From positions 62,001 through 126,000 of the forward strand of contig OZ244893.1 in the NCBI GenBank assembly GCA_965221485.1: a DNA stretch of 64,000 nt, written 5' to 3'. This DNA comes from JAJEBT01 sp965221485 (GTDB lineage Bacteria; Pseudomonadota; Alphaproteobacteria; MPNO01; UBA830). The translations under genes and the position numbers were made by a program. Each line of letters opens with the position of its first letter. Within the stretch, counting starts at the first letter, position 1. Shown here piece after piece: positions 35,476 to 45,100 of the stretch. The notes beneath the pieces were generated by a model, which was given only the letters and a program-made list of their open reading frames with translations, did not search any database and had not been told where the DNA came from.

Positions 35476-36165
35476 ATGCTTTTTGTCATCTACAACCTTG
35501 ATCGGGCAAATGCATCGGAATTGCGGTCAGGGCTGCGGTCGCGACATCAGGCCTACATCGAATCGATGGGCCGGGGCGTCTGGGCGGAGGGCCCGCTGCT
35601 GGGCGCTGAAGGTGATGAGATCGGCAGTATGCTCGTCATCGATGCGGCATCACGGCACGAAGCGACCGTTATGGCGGCCCGGGATCCGTGCAATGAGGCC
35701 GGTCTTTACGACTCGACGAGCATTCGCCCGTGGCACGGGCGCGCTGTGTCGCCTGCAAGGCCGCCCGGGCGCGGCTTGCGAAGAGTAATCAGCGACAAGG
35801 TGCAGGAGCCGCCACCGGAACTCTGGTCCAACTGCTTTGTGGCGGGCCATTCGGTTTATATCTCGGGAATGACAGCGCGAGGTGCCGACTGGGAAAACAT
35901 TGAGGGGTTGGACGCCTATGAACAGTCTTGCATCATCTTCGAGAAGATCAGGTCGCTGATGGAAGCAGCGGGCGGATCCATGGATGATATTGTCAAGTTG
36001 CTGATCTTCGTCACTCATATCGCCGATCGCGAAGAGGTGTGGCGCTCAAGAAAGATGTTCTTTGACGGTGACTTTCCGGCGTGTTCGCTCATCGAGGTCA
36101 GCGCGCTCGCGCTCCCCGAGATGAGGGTCGAGATCGAGGCCGTTGCCCATCTTTCCCGGTGCTGA
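35476..36165 (+). CDS. YciI-like domain fused to RidA-like domain
   Basis: A 229-residue two-domain protein. Residues 1-90: YciI-type dimeric alpha/beta barrel (MLFVIYNLDR, RHQAYIE with the conserved His, GPLLGAEGDEIGSMLVID). Residues about 105-229: RidA/YjgF fold (NCFVAGHSVYISGMTA, AGGSMDDIVKLLIFVTHI, MRVEIEAVA). RidA deaminates reactive enamine/imine intermediates; its essential Arg in PAR-x-x-V is Cys here (FPACSLIEV), so ordinary imine deaminase activity is unlikely. ATG 35476 follows AAGGGAAG; the open frame upstream lacks family similarity. Domains normally encoded separately; a substrate-processing role in an aminotransferase or flavoenzyme pathway is possible. Confidence 0.85.
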   Translation: MLFVIYNLDRANASELRSGLRSRHQAYIESMGRGVWAEGPLLGAEGDEIGSMLVIDAASRHEATVMAARDPCNEAGLYDSTSIRPWHGRAVSPARPPGRGLRRVISDKVQEPPPELWSNCFVAGHSVYISGMTARGADWENIEGLDAYEQSCIIFEKIRSLMEAAGGSMDDIVKLLIFVTHIADREEVWRSRKMFFDGDFPACSLIEVSALALPEMRVEIEAVAHLSRC

Positions 36166-36352
36166 GAGTCTTCTGACGATGCGATTTGAAGCCGTGGCCA
36201 GACACGGGGCAGGGCTTCCTTGCGTTGGCGGCGACGGCCAGGATAGCGGCTCATGCCACTAACATCCCGGTTTGCCGGTCACACGCGCCGCCTGGCGCCA
36301 GCGGCGAATATTATCAGTCATGTCCCGACAGGCTGAAGGGCCAGGCCGACAC

Positions 36353-37246
36353 ATGGACATGCCAGGACCCGTTCCCGCTGCTGAAATTCGGTGTGCTACC
36401 AAACGGTTTGGTCAGACCCAGGCCCTGGCCGGGCTGGATCTGACGGTCCCCCGGGGCACGTTCATGGCGCTGCTCGGGCCCAACGGTGCCGGCAAGACGA
36501 CAACCCTCAGCCTCCTCCTCGGATTGCGGCGTCCGGATCAGGGAGACATCCGGCTTCTGGGTGGCTCACCCCTCGATCTGTCTGTACGGAGCCGGATCGG
36601 TGCGACACCCCAGGTATCGGGGTTCCCGGCCGGTCTCAAGGTGCGCGAAGTCATCCGGTTCGTTGCGTCGCATTTCAGAAACCCGGTGCCGGACATGGAA
36701 TTGTGCGAGCGTTTCGGCCTGGCCAGCCTGGTTGATTGGCAGGTGGGAGGCCTGAGTGGCGGTGAACAGCGCAGGCTGGGCACGGCGCTGGCGTTTGTCG
36801 GCCGTCCGGAGATCGTTTTTCTTGACGAACCTTCAGCGGGTCTCGACGTCAAGGCGCGACGAAGGCTCTGGGAGACGCTGCGCTCCTATCACGAACAGGG
36901 TGGCACGGTCCTGTTGACGACGCACTATCTCGAAGAAGCGGAGGCCCTTGCCGAACGGATCGCTGTTATCAATCATGGTCGGCTGGTTGTTGCCGGAACC
37001 TGCGAGGAGATTACCGCCCGGATATCGGTGCGGCGTGTTCGCTTTCGTGCGGGCTCCGTTCCCGATATCGGACCGATTGACCGCAAAGAGTTCGAGGACG
37101 GCGTTGTGACGCTGTATACACCGGACGCTGATCGCCTGGTTCGGGAGCTTGTCGCCGGGTCTGTGGAATTCAGCGGTCTTGAGGTCCTGCCAGCCCAATT
37201 GGAAGAGGCGTTTGTGTCCCTGACGGAGAAGGGGGCCTCTTGCTGA
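36353..37246 (+). CDS. ABC transporter ATP-binding protein
   Basis: ATPase of an ABC-2-type exporter, 297 residues from ATG 36353. Walker A GPNGAGKTTT, ABC signature LSGGEQRRLG (GLSGGEQRR), Walker B VFLDEPSAGLD and H-loop TTHYLEEA are all complete. The C-terminal 80 residues after the H-loop (RISVRRVRFRAG...) are the regulatory extension of DrrA/NatA-like ATPases. An ATG 27 codons upstream is possible but the extension is unlike the family. The permease gene overlaps its 3' end, so they form one transporter; substrate (drug, lipid or polysaccharide) is not evident. Confidence 0.94.
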   Translation: MDMPGPVPAAEIRCATKRFGQTQALAGLDLTVPRGTFMALLGPNGAGKTTTLSLLLGLRRPDQGDIRLLGGSPLDLSVRSRIGATPQVSGFPAGLKVREVIRFVASHFRNPVPDMELCERFGLASLVDWQVGGLSGGEQRRLGTALAFVGRPEIVFLDEPSAGLDVKARRRLWETLRSYHEQGGTVLLTTHYLEEAEALAERIAVINHGRLVVAGTCEEITARISVRRVRFRAGSVPDIGPIDRKEFEDGVVTLYTPDADRLVRELVAGSVEFSGLEVLPAQLEEAFVSLTEKGASC

Positions 37247-37971
37247 TCCTCGCACATATTCGCATAAGGCTGCTGTCACTTCTTCGCACGCCGGCCTATG
37301 TGGTGGGGACCCTGATCATGCCCAGCCTGGTTCTGGTGTTTCTCGGTTCCGGGCTTGCAAAGACAACCGGTCAGGCCAACGGCATCATGGCGGCCCTCGC
37401 CGTATTCGCGGTCATGGGGATTGCCTTTTTCCAGTTCGGGGTTGGCATTGCCGAGGGCCGGGCGTCGGCCTGGTCGATTTTCGAGCGGATCCTGCCGGTG
37501 CCCTTGACGGTGCGCCTGACGGGATCCGTCGTTCCGGCGATCCTGTTTGCCATTGCGTCAGCGGGGCTGGTGATCGTGGTTGCGCATCTCCTGATACCGG
37601 TCTCGCTCGATGGACGGTCCTGGTTCCGTTTCTGTGCTGTGCTGCTGGCGGGCAGCATTCCGCTGGCGCTCCTCGGGGTCGCGATCGGCTACTGGGTGCC
37701 GGTTCGCGCCGCCATGCCGTTGGCAAACGTGGTTTATTTCGGGCTGGCCTTTGGTGGCGGGCTGTTCATTCCACCCTCCCTGTTTCCGGACTCGCTGGAT
37801 TTTCTGTCTCGTTTCCTGATTTCAAGGCACATCGTCGAGCTGACCTGGCAAGCGGTTTCGGGGGTGTCATGGTCGCCGTTGCTGTGGTTGTGGCTGGTTC
37901 TCTACAGTGTATTCGCGGCCATCCTGGCGGGGTGGGGATATCGGCGGGATGAAGGCCAGAGATATCGGTGA
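37240..37971 (+). CDS. ABC-2 type transporter permease
   Basis: Membrane subunit of the exporter, 243 residues with about six hydrophobic helices: AYVVGTLIMPSLVLVFLGSG, IMAALAVFAVMGIAFFQFG, VPAILFAIASAGLVIVVAHL, FCAVLLAGSIPLALLGVAI, PLANVVYFGLAFGGGLFIP, and a final LLWLWLVLYSVFAAILAGW. TTG 37240 is the likely start, seven bases inside the ATPase gene and preceded by GAGAAGGGGG, indicating translational coupling. The ABC-2 signature toward the C-terminus (GGLFIPPSLFPDSLDFLSRF) is recognisable. Confidence 0.88.
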   Translation: MLILAHIRIRLLSLLRTPAYVVGTLIMPSLVLVFLGSGLAKTTGQANGIMAALAVFAVMGIAFFQFGVGIAEGRASAWSIFERILPVPLTVRLTGSVVPAILFAIASAGLVIVVAHLLIPVSLDGRSWFRFCAVLLAGSIPLALLGVAIGYWVPVRAAMPLANVVYFGLAFGGGLFIPPSLFPDSLDFLSRFLISRHIVELTWQAVSGVSWSPLLWLWLVLYSVFAAILAGWGYRRDEGQRYR

Positions 37972-38325
37972 ACGGTTCCGGTCTCTGAAGTCCGTACGCT
38001 TTGCGACCGGGTGTCTGCATCGATCGCAGAGGCCGGCACCCCTGCCCAGGCGTGGATCCGCGCCGTTGCCGGGCCGGAACGAACCCGGTCCGGGACGGCC
38101 CGGCGGACGGGCTGTCATCAACCCGTGATCACACCGAGCCGGGCACGCATCACAGATCGGATGATCCGGGAGCCGGTGTCACGCGACCTGTCCGATGTTC
38201 CCCGATACGAGGGGAATCGGGAAAGCGCTGTCCGGCCGGCACGCCATTCCCGCCAACCGCTGCGGGAGAGAGACAGGCGTTCGGACGACAGGGGCGGCCA
38301 GACCAGTTCCGGAAAATGGCCGGGT
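37972..38325. other. gene-free tract between converging genes
   Basis: About 350 bases where the permease gene (plus) and the EthD-like gene (minus) converge. Frames on both strands are shadows of the neighbours. A hairpin-like GGCCGGCACC/GGTGC arrangement exists but no T run marks a terminator. Confidence 0.4.
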
Positions 38326-39030
38326 TCAGTCTTCTTCGATAAATCGCGGCGAGAAACCGACCGCCTCCGGATCATTTTTCCGGTAACGCCGTCCAAACCG
38401 GTCATAGTGAATCTGTCGGGTCGCGGACCCGGACGGTGGATCGTCTGCGGCTCCGGGTGGAGTCTGATGAAACTGCTGGGATCGTCGCGCGGCGGGGCCA
38501 TCAAGATAGTGCAACATGATCCTGTTGAATGGCTCGGGATCGGCATCGACGATCTGAAACAGTCGGGTCGCCTGCCAGTCCGCATTACACGCGAGGTCCG
38601 AGGGATTGTCGCCGTCCTCCCATCGGGAGGGATGATCAGGCTGTTCTGAAAACAGCGTGACTGCGACGGTTTCCGAACCGAGGGCCCTTTCTGCGGAAAC
38701 GCCGTCCCTGAGTTGCAGCCCGACTTCACGCGCCACGTATCGGGTAAAGCCGTGCACCCGGGCCAGCATGGATCGGGTTGCCGCGTCCGGAGTGTATTTT
38801 CGTGTTCGATACTCCGGATCCTGAAGCGTTTCTGTCGAGGCGAGTTCATAGATGGCGAGGTAATGAGGGGTGTTTCCGGCGCGGTAGCGCTGCCCCGAGA
38901 GAAAACCCGGCACACCATACACATGGCTTGGCATGTGATGATGAAAATACCATTCGTTGAAGTGGGCCTCGTCCTGTTCCGGCGGGGTCATTTCAGAAAA
39001 CAGGATCCCGCCACCCTTGACGGGCGTCAT
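38326..39030 (-). CDS. EthD-like dimeric alpha/beta-barrel protein
   Basis: A 234-residue protein with a ferredoxin-like barrel domain at the N-terminus: GGGILFSEMTPPEQDEAHFNEWYFHHHM, then GVPGFLSGQRYRA and YLAIYELAS, characteristic of the EthD/DUF4286-like dimeric barrel group. A second similar half may follow (SETVAVTLFSEQ), after which the C-terminus is polar and disordered. Its ATG overlaps the stop of the aminotransferase gene by four bases (ATGA), so the two are co-translated and probably cooperate. Function in such pairs is not known; small-molecule binding or an auxiliary catabolic step is inferred. Confidence 0.7.
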   Translation of the reverse strand: MTPVKGGGILFSEMTPPEQDEAHFNEWYFHHHMPSHVYGVPGFLSGQRYRAGNTPHYLAIYELASTETLQDPEYRTRKYTPDAATRSMLARVHGFTRYVAREVGLQLRDGVSAERALGSETVAVTLFSEQPDHPSRWEDGDNPSDLACNADWQATRLFQIVDADPEPFNRIMLHYLDGPAARRSQQFHQTPPGAADDPPSGSATRQIHYDRFGRRYRKNDPEAVGFSPRFIEED

Positions 39031-40364
39031 CCGGTAGCCCTGCAGGCGGTGTCAAGCGCTCGGACCGTGTCTTCGATATCGCGACCGGTATGGACGGCGC
39101 TCACAAAGCGGCGGACATTGGGAAGGACGAACAGGCCTTCTTCCATCTGGGCGATATCGAGTTCGCGGCTCGCACGCTGGTCGCCACGAAGGATGTCGGC
39201 ATGGGACCCGGGTTCCCGGTCCATGAACAGGATCTGCCAGAAGGAAGCCCTGCCGGCAGCGATTGCGGGCTTGCGGTGCCGGTCCAGCACAGTCTGGCAA
39301 GCGGTCTGCACATCATCGGCCAGATCATGGAGATCCTTGTGAAACGAGGGTCTCGAGACCTCCTCAAGGGTGGCGATGGCGGCTGCGGCGGCGATCGGAT
39401 TTCCGTGGAGGGTGCCGTTGATATGGGCATAGCGGGCGGTGCCGCGGTTCCTCGGGCTCATAAGATCAATAAGATCGGCGCGGCCGGCCACACATCCCAG
39501 CGCACCGCCACCTCCGACGATTTTCCCATAGCTGGCGAGATCCGGAACCACTCCGAAATATTCCTGGGCACCGCCAAGTGCAAGACGGAAGCCTGTCACC
39601 ACTTCATCGAAGATCAGAAGCACATCGTTTTCGTCGCAGATTCGCCGCAATCCGGGCAGGAAATCGTCTTTCGGAAATACGATTCTCTGGACCGGTTCCA
39701 CGATAATTGCAGCAAGATCATTCCGGTGCTCGGCCACAATGTTACGCGTGACGTCGAGTTCGTTATAGGGTGCGACGAGCACATTGTCGGACATGTTGGC
39801 CGGCATTCCGGCCGTGTCCGGCCGTCCGCGCGGATAGTTGGAGAGCGCCGACGGTGTCACACTGAATTCGGAATAATCGTGGTTGCCGTGGTAGGCCCCC
39901 TCGAATTTGAGGATCTTGCTGCGTCCGGTTGCCGCACGGGCGGCCCTGAGGGCGTAGGCCGTCGCTTCGGATCCGGTCGTGGTGAAGGCAACCCGTTCTG
40001 CACATGGAATACACTGGACCAGCCTTTCGGCAAGGTGAATGCAGGGTTCGTTCAGGGTTCCGAAAAAATGGAGCCCTCGTTCGGCCTGATCGCGAACTGC
40101 GGCGACGACGCTGGGAAAGGCGTGGCCCAGCACCAGGGCGCCGGCGCCGCCGACATAGTCGATATACCAGCGGCCGCGGACATCCTGCAGGCGGGATCCT
40201 TCACCCTTATGAATGACGAAACGGGTCTGTTCTGGGAGGGAGTAGGCGCCGAGACCGGCACCGGGCAGGCTGTTCTCGGCGATTTCGTAATAGGTATCAT
40301 GGTCGATGCTTCCGGGAACGTGCCGGGCTGTGCCCTCCGGATCGGGAGCCGTTTCCAAGGTCAT
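39027..40364 (-). CDS. class III aminotransferase (glutamate-1-semialdehyde aminomutase-like)
   Basis: PLP enzyme, 445 residues from ATG 40364. YIDYVGGAGALVLGHAFPSV, TTTGSEATAYALRAARAATGR (PLP phosphate loop), LIFDEVVTGFRLA (the Asp pairing with the pyridine nitrogen) and SYGKIVGGGGALG (Schiff-base Lys) are present. Proteins of this shape include glutamate-1-semialdehyde aminomutase and many amino-acid/amine transaminases; the length over 430 and the GGGGALG sequence favour a catabolic transaminase over HemL. The frame is open to 40688 but upstream codons are unlike the family. Coupled to the downstream EthD-like gene. Confidence 0.9.
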   Translation of the reverse strand: MTLETAPDPEGTARHVPGSIDHDTYYEIAENSLPGAGLGAYSLPEQTRFVIHKGEGSRLQDVRGRWYIDYVGGAGALVLGHAFPSVVAAVRDQAERGLHFFGTLNEPCIHLAERLVQCIPCAERVAFTTTGSEATAYALRAARAATGRSKILKFEGAYHGNHDYSEFSVTPSALSNYPRGRPDTAGMPANMSDNVLVAPYNELDVTRNIVAEHRNDLAAIIVEPVQRIVFPKDDFLPGLRRICDENDVLLIFDEVVTGFRLALGGAQEYFGVVPDLASYGKIVGGGGALGCVAGRADLIDLMSPRNRGTARYAHINGTLHGNPIAAAAAIATLEEVSRPSFHKDLHDLADDVQTACQTVLDRHRKPAIAAGRASFWQILFMDREPGSHADILRGDQRASRELDIAQMEEGLFVLPNVRRFVSAVHTGRDIEDTVRALDTACRATG

Positions 40365-41330
40365 GTTGGCAGAATCCTGTGGTCTGAACAGCTTGCAGGC
40401 TAATTGCGCCCCCCGGCTGGCGCAAGTGCCGATCACCGTTTTTGCGGCTTTCGAGGGTGATGACCCGGCCTGCAGATGACGGTATTTGCACAGGACATTC
40501 ATGTCTGCGAGCGACATCCGGATCAGGAAGGCGCTCTGCGATGGGTCAAGGGTCCGGGCGCGACCGGCATTTCCGCCGTCCTGTCGTGACAGGTCGGTGT
40601 CAAGGTGACCATCTGATCGCGGACAGGCCCGCCGGGTGCCCGGAGCTGCAAGGACCTCCATGAATGGATCACCAGCCCGCTGCCGCAACGTTGCAGCGAC
40701 TTTCGCTGCCGCTCCGCCCCGGGGCCATTGGAGCGGCCAACCTCATCTGCGTTCGCCCGGTGCTCATCCGGGTGAGCGCCGCCGTCACGACCTTTCCACA
40801 ATCCGCGCCCTGGCTGCAACCGCAAGCCTCTGCTGGGACCGGGGTACACGAAGATCTGTGATTGGCTTGCCGCCCGGGCAACCCTCCCCGTGAATCCGAC
40901 CGCAGAGGGCGATCATACTTCCGAAACCCCAAATCTGCGCCATATCATGCGGGGACCGGCCGCCGCCGAGAGCCCTCGGAAAGGCCTGTTCAATGATCAG
41001 GCGATCCTGTACGCAGAACGGGATTGCCATGGCCAGCATGTCGCAACTCTGTCTGCAAAACGTCCGCCAGTGCAGGGTTCCCGGTCGCTTGTGTCCTGTT
41101 GTCTGTCGCGTTTTTGATTTCTGAGTCTCCCGGATGACTTGTGACGATCGGGTTCGGAATTTCCCGGATTGCCTTCATTGATTTCCGAATGGCCAGCGTC
41201 GAGCATCCAGGTCTTGACCCTGGGGTTGAGGCTGGAAGCCTCGCGAATACGGTGCTCCGTCCGCGTCAAGCCAGGACCTGCGCTTACTGTCCCTTGTCTT
41301 CCTTCACGATGCGCGGAAACCGGTCTGCCT
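40365..41330. other. gene-free tract
   Basis: Nearly 970 bases between the aminotransferase start and the 3' end of higA, both minus. Part of it is open in the aminotransferase frame but without conserved blocks. No IS end, tRNA or other gene is recognisable; 41060-41180 is slightly AT-rich with short TGACTT/AAATC words. The aminotransferase promoter should lie near 40400-40500. Confidence 0.45.
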
Positions 41331-41636
41331 TCATTCTGCAGCGTGCAGGCCCTTGCTCACATCCAGGGTTGGCAGTCTGGAAATTGCTCCGCCGCTCTCG
41401 CGTTCCGCGAGCCGCAATTCATGGAGTTTCTGAAGGTTCAGCAAGAATTCTCCCGGGGTCCCGAAGAAACGTCCAGGGCATAACGCCGTGTCCCCGGTCA
41501 CCGCCCTGAGGCCGTTCATGAACTCCCCAATGCGGTTCACCGGAACCTCGATTCGCCTTGCCAGCTCGGATGAACTCATACCGAGCGCGTCGAGATCCTC
41601 GCGCAGCGTCTCGCCCGGATGGACAGGTTCGCGCAT
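41331..41636 (-). CDS. higA: HigA-family antitoxin (second module)
   Basis: An intact 101-residue HigA: REPVHPGETLREDLDALGMS, then SELARRIEVPVNRIGEFMNG (XRE helix-turn-helix), RAVTGDTALCPGRFFGTPGEF and LLNLQKLHELRLAE, all characteristic. Cys replaces Arg/Leu in DTALRLGRFFG. ATG 41636 follows AGGACATG. Acts as DNA-binding autorepressor and neutraliser of HigB encoded upstream, which here is shortened. Low sequence identity to the higA at 19616, so the two modules were acquired independently. Confidence 0.9.
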   Translation of the reverse strand: MREPVHPGETLREDLDALGMSSSELARRIEVPVNRIGEFMNGLRAVTGDTALCPGRFFGTPGEFLLNLQKLHELRLAERESGGAISRLPTLDVSKGLHAAE

Positions 41637-41701
41637 GTCCTGTCTCCTCGCTGATGGTCGTCCACGATCCGCACGTCACTCGGCCCGGGGTTCACGCCGG
41701 G

Positions 41702-41932
41702 TCACTTGCACCAGAGCCGCCACTGGTCGTCGATGCAGATGCTGCACCGTCCCTTGCGCCGGGCCTTGAGCGCCTCCAGACGGTTGCCGGGCCGGGCGAG
41801 ATCGCCAAGCCGGGTGGCTGCATCCAACGGGTCCGGTTTGCGCGAGGCGGTCCGGGCGAAGCCGACGAAAACGGTTACCCGCCGTCTCTGACAGAACGCT
41901 CCGGTCCTCGTCGCGGAGAAGTTGACGATCAC
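41702..41932 (-). pseudogene. higB: shortened HigB toxin
   Basis: RelE-superfamily mRNA interferase remnant of 76 codons from GTG 41932, against about 92 in active HigB. IVNFSATRTGAF is the usual first strand, LDAATRLGDLARPGNRLEALKA matches the conserved LNAATRLEDLAVPPGNRLEALKG, and IDDQWRL matches INDQWRICF. The chain then stops (WCK), losing the last strand and the DVEIVDYH tail. Arg-rich positions needed for RNA cleavage are partly kept, but I expect it to be inactive. About 65 bases ahead of higA. Confidence 0.75.
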
Positions 41933-42129
41933 GAACGGTCTTCATCTCGCGCTGACCCGCACTCGCCATCCCGGACAATTCGTCTGCGTTAGGTCAGGCA
42001 AGATGGTCGTTCTGGCCTCCGACCGTCGCGTTCACGGAACAAGGTAAACCGGTATTCCGGCCCAAGCCATTTGCAAGGCTGTAACCGAAAGCAAGATTAA
42101 AGGTGGTTTACGGGGGACCGGAACGGGTC

Positions 42130-45100
42130 TCACACCGGGTTCGGGGCACCCACCTCCGCTTCCACGCGCTTCAGGGAAAGGGTGACACTCTCTCCCTGGA
42201 GGTCATGGCGACTGACCACACCAGTTCGGACTTCGAACGCAAGGTCGATCGCCAATGTCTGGGAGGCGATCAAGGCCTTGTGACGTTCCGCGGCCTCAAG
42301 GACGGAATTCCCGCCATCAAGCCCGAGGACAATCCGGTCGGATACCTGAAAGCCGGCATCCTTGCGTGCATTCTGAATGATCCGGACCAGATCCCTTGCG
42401 AGACCCTCCTTCTCCTGGTCGTCGTCGATCGAGACATCGAGGATAATGGCTCCTCCGTCGCCAAAGGATGCAGCCTCGCTGCCATCCTCGCATACCAGGC
42501 GCAGCTCGAAATCTTCCGGTGACAGGCGTTCGCCGGCGATCACGGCTTCGCCCACATCTGTCAGTTCGTATTCATTGTTTCGCGCGGCAGCGAGCACGGT
42601 CTTCATCTTGTGTCCGAGACGCCGGCCAATGCGCGGGTTGACCCTGATCTGCCGGCTGCCGGCCGAGGCAAGATCATCGGAAAGCGTGATGTTGCGGACA
42701 TTGAGTTCTTCGGCGATCGTCGCGGCATGGGGGCCGAGGGTGTTGGCAAGGGGATGAACGACGACCGCGTGCTTCAGCGGCAGCCTGACCCGAAGCCGGA
42801 ACCGTTCCCTGATCCCGAGCCCGGCCGAACATGCGTCGCGAACGAGATCCATCTTGCGGGCGAGATCGTGATCGGCGGGAAAGGATGCGGCGGCCGGGAA
42901 ATCCGCGAGGTGGACAGAGCGTTTGCCGGTGAGGTTGCGGTAAAGCCGTTCGGTCACGATCGGAAGCAGCGGCGCCAGTATTTCACAGGAACGGACCAGT
43001 ACCGTATACAGCGTGTTGAAGGCTTCCCGCTTCGCGTTCGAATTTCCGCTTTCCCAGAACCGGTTTCGCGATCTCCGGATATACCAGTTCGTCAGGATAT
43101 CCATGAATACCGCAACGTCCCGGCAGGATTGCGGGATATCGTAACGGGCAAGGGCGTCCTCCACCTTCGCAGCCAGTTCCCCGGTCTTGGTCAATATATA
43201 GCGATCAAGACCGTCGTCCGGGTTGTCGATCAGGCCCACATCAAAGGATTCTAGGTTCGCATAGAGGGCGAAGAACGCATAGGCGTTGAGCAGTGGCGCG
43301 ATGGCGTCACGCTGGACCCTGGCGATGGAGCGTGCTTCGCGGGGAATGACAAGATTCCCGCCACTCAGGACGGCCGAAGAGATCAGGAACCAGCGCATCG
43401 TGTCTGCGCCGTATTCATCGAAAAATTCGAGTGGATCAGGATAGTTGCGCAGGCGCTTGGACAGTTTCTGGTGATTCTCGTCGAGCACGACGCCATGGCA
43501 GATTGCGTTGTTGAATGGCGGCGAATCGAACAGCATCACGCCGAGTACGACGAGCGTGTAAAACCATCCCCGGGTCTGCGCGACGTATTCGACGATGAAA
43601 TCGGCCGGAAAGTGACTTTCGAACCAGTCCTTGTTTTCGAATGGATAATGCACGGAGGCGAACGGCATGGCCCCGGATTCGAACCAGCAGTCCAGGACAT
43701 CCTCGACCCGGCGCATGGTCGATTGCCCAGTCGGATCGTCCGGATTGGGACGCGTAAGCTGGTCGACAAAGGGCCGGTGCAGATCTGTTACGGACACCCC
43801 GAAGTCGCGTTCGAGTTCGGCGATCGAGCCATAGACATCGATCCGGGGATACTCGGGGTTGTCGCTGATCCAGACGGGTATCGGGGTGCCCCAGAAGCGG
43901 CTGCGACTTATGTTCCAGTCGGCCGCGTTTTCCAGCCATTTTCCGAACAGTCCGTCGCGTACGTGATGCGGGATCCAGTTGATCCGGCGATTGTGTGACG
44001 CCATCTGTTCGCGAAACGAACTGACTTCAAGATACCAGCTTTCAACGGCTCGATAGATCAGCGGTTCATCGGTCCGCCAGCAATGGGGGTAGTTGTGATC
44101 GATGGTATCGTGGCGGAACAGCCGCCCATCGGACTTGAGATGACGGATGATCGGTTCGTTCGCCTCGAAGACACCCATTCCGCGGTAGTCGGATACGGGG
44201 TCGGTGAAGCGGCCAGCCTCGTCAACCGGGACGACGACGCGGATGCCTGCGGCGCGGCACACTGCAAGGTCATCCTCGCCAAATCCGGGGGCCATATGCA
44301 CAAGTCCGGTTCCGTCCTCATCATCAACGAAATCTGCCTCGAGAACGCGAAAGGCGTTCTCGACATCGGCAAAATAGTCAAACGGAGGTTGATAGACCGC
44401 GCCTGCGATCTCACGCCCTGTCACGGAGCCTGTCTGTGTGGCCCCCGCGAGCTGGTCGCGGTACTTTTCTGTCGCGTTGGCAGACAGGACATAGCGCTGG
44501 CCATCCTTTTCAAGAACGACGTATTCGATATCCGGGCCGACGGCGACGGCAAGGTTGGAGGGCAGGGTCCAGGGTGTTGTTGTCCAGACCAGCAGATGGG
44601 TCGGGGGGGTGCCGTCTTTCCGATCCCGCAAGGGCAACGTCACCGTGATCGCGGGATCGGTTCTGATACGGTAGGAATCATCAAGACGGGTCTCGAAATT
44701 CGACAGTGGTGACTGAACCGCCCAGCTATAGGGCACGACCCGGTAATCCTGATAGACGAGCCCGCGGTCATAAAGCTGCCTGAACGCCCAAAGGCAGCTT
44801 TCCATATAGTCGGGATCCAGGGTCTTGTAGGAATTCTCGAAGTCAACCCAGCGCGCCTGACGTTCGACATATTCTTCCCATTCCCGGGTATATTTCAGCA
44901 CCGAGTCCCGGCAGGCACTGTTGAATTTCTCGACGCCGAAACCGATGATGGCCTTGCGCCCGGAGATTCCGACCTCTTCTTCGGCCGCCAATTCGGCCGG
45001 AAGACCATGGGTATCCCAGCCGAAACGCCGTTCGACCCGGTGCCCGGCCATGGTCTGGAAGCGCGGAATGACGTCCTTGACGAAACCGGTCAGCAGATGG

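Noticed and set aside
38118..38924. 268-codon minus-strand frame overlapping the EthD-like gene
   Set aside because: Same strand but a different frame from the gene that is stop-start coupled to the aminotransferase; Arg/Ser/Pro-rich and without motifs.
43676..43700. tRNA T-loop-like sequence GGATTCGAACCAG
   Set aside because: It is inside ileS and encodes CWFESGAM; no acceptor or anticodon stem can be built around it.
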